Source of the DNA: Candidatus Dormiibacterota bacterium
Lineage (GTDB): Bacteria > Chloroflexota > Dormibacteria > Aeolococcales > Bog-877
NCBI GenBank assembly: GCA_030038765.1
Contig: JASHRA010000109.1
Location: forward strand, 1-9,404
Length of the DNA: 9,404 bases
Reading direction: 5' to 3'
Shown: positions 9,400 through 9,404 of the stretch, piece after piece
Numbering within the stretch: the stretch's first letter is position 1
How the letters are laid out: each line of letters opens with the position of its first letter
Translations under genes and position numbers: made by a program
Notes under the pieces: model-generated
Seen by the model: the letters and a program-made list of their open reading frames with translations, nothing else
Database searches by the model: none
What the model was told of the DNA's origin: nothing

Positions 9400-9404
9400 C
9401 TCCT
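9400..9404 (-). promoter_or_regulatory. Shine-Dalgarno AGGAG for cpaF
   Basis: AGGAG at the right edge of the window lies 6 nt before the cpaF ATG. It is the only canonical ribosome binding site in the cluster, and together with the tight downstream junctions it suggests that ribosomes load strongly here. The promoter is not in the window. Confidence 0.75.

Overview
The window is a gene-dense stretch of very GC-rich DNA (about 70% by eye) in which all six recognised genes lie on the minus strand. Read in the direction of transcription, from high to low coordinates, they are: a CpaF/TadA-type secretion ATPase, a secreted CAP-domain protein, an ABC-transporter ATPase, a two-repeat FtsX/MacB-type ABC permease, a GT87 (DUF2029) polytopic glycosyltransferase, and secA, which runs off the left edge. 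I saw no RNA gene, CRISPR array, insertion sequence or terminator.

The layout is very compact. The genes overlap by 8 nt (cpaF/CAP), 8 nt (CAP/ATPase) and 4 nt (permease/GT87), or are separated by 15 nt (ATPase/permease) and 12 nt (GT87/secA). There is no room for an internal terminator, so the cluster reads as one operon with translational coupling. Three consecutive start decisions fall on non-ATG codons or SD-poor sites (TTG for CAP, TTG for the permease, GTG for GT87). The only clear Shine-Dalgarno is AGGAG in front of cpaF at the right edge. The promoter must lie outside the window.

The organism is probably a high-GC bacterium of the Chloroflexota/Dormibacterota neighbourhood. The grounds are the base composition, the extra segment in SecA between the nucleotide-binding motifs (about residues 157-183), which I recall from Chloroflexota SecA proteins, and a CpaF plus MacB-like transporter without a membrane-fusion partner. 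This is inference; an actinobacterial origin is less likely but not excluded.

All six products act at the cell envelope: a pilus or secretion motor, an exported CAP protein with a Pro/Thr/Lys linker, an ABC system that moves or senses something at the membrane, a lipid-linked-sugar transferase, and the general Sec motor. Nothing here is a clearly new defence or mobile system. The oddities are the gene company (a CAP protein where tadB/tadC would be expected, and secA at the end of an accessory envelope operon), an ATPase and permease in one frame split by a single TGA, and a divergent C-terminal scaffold in SecA.
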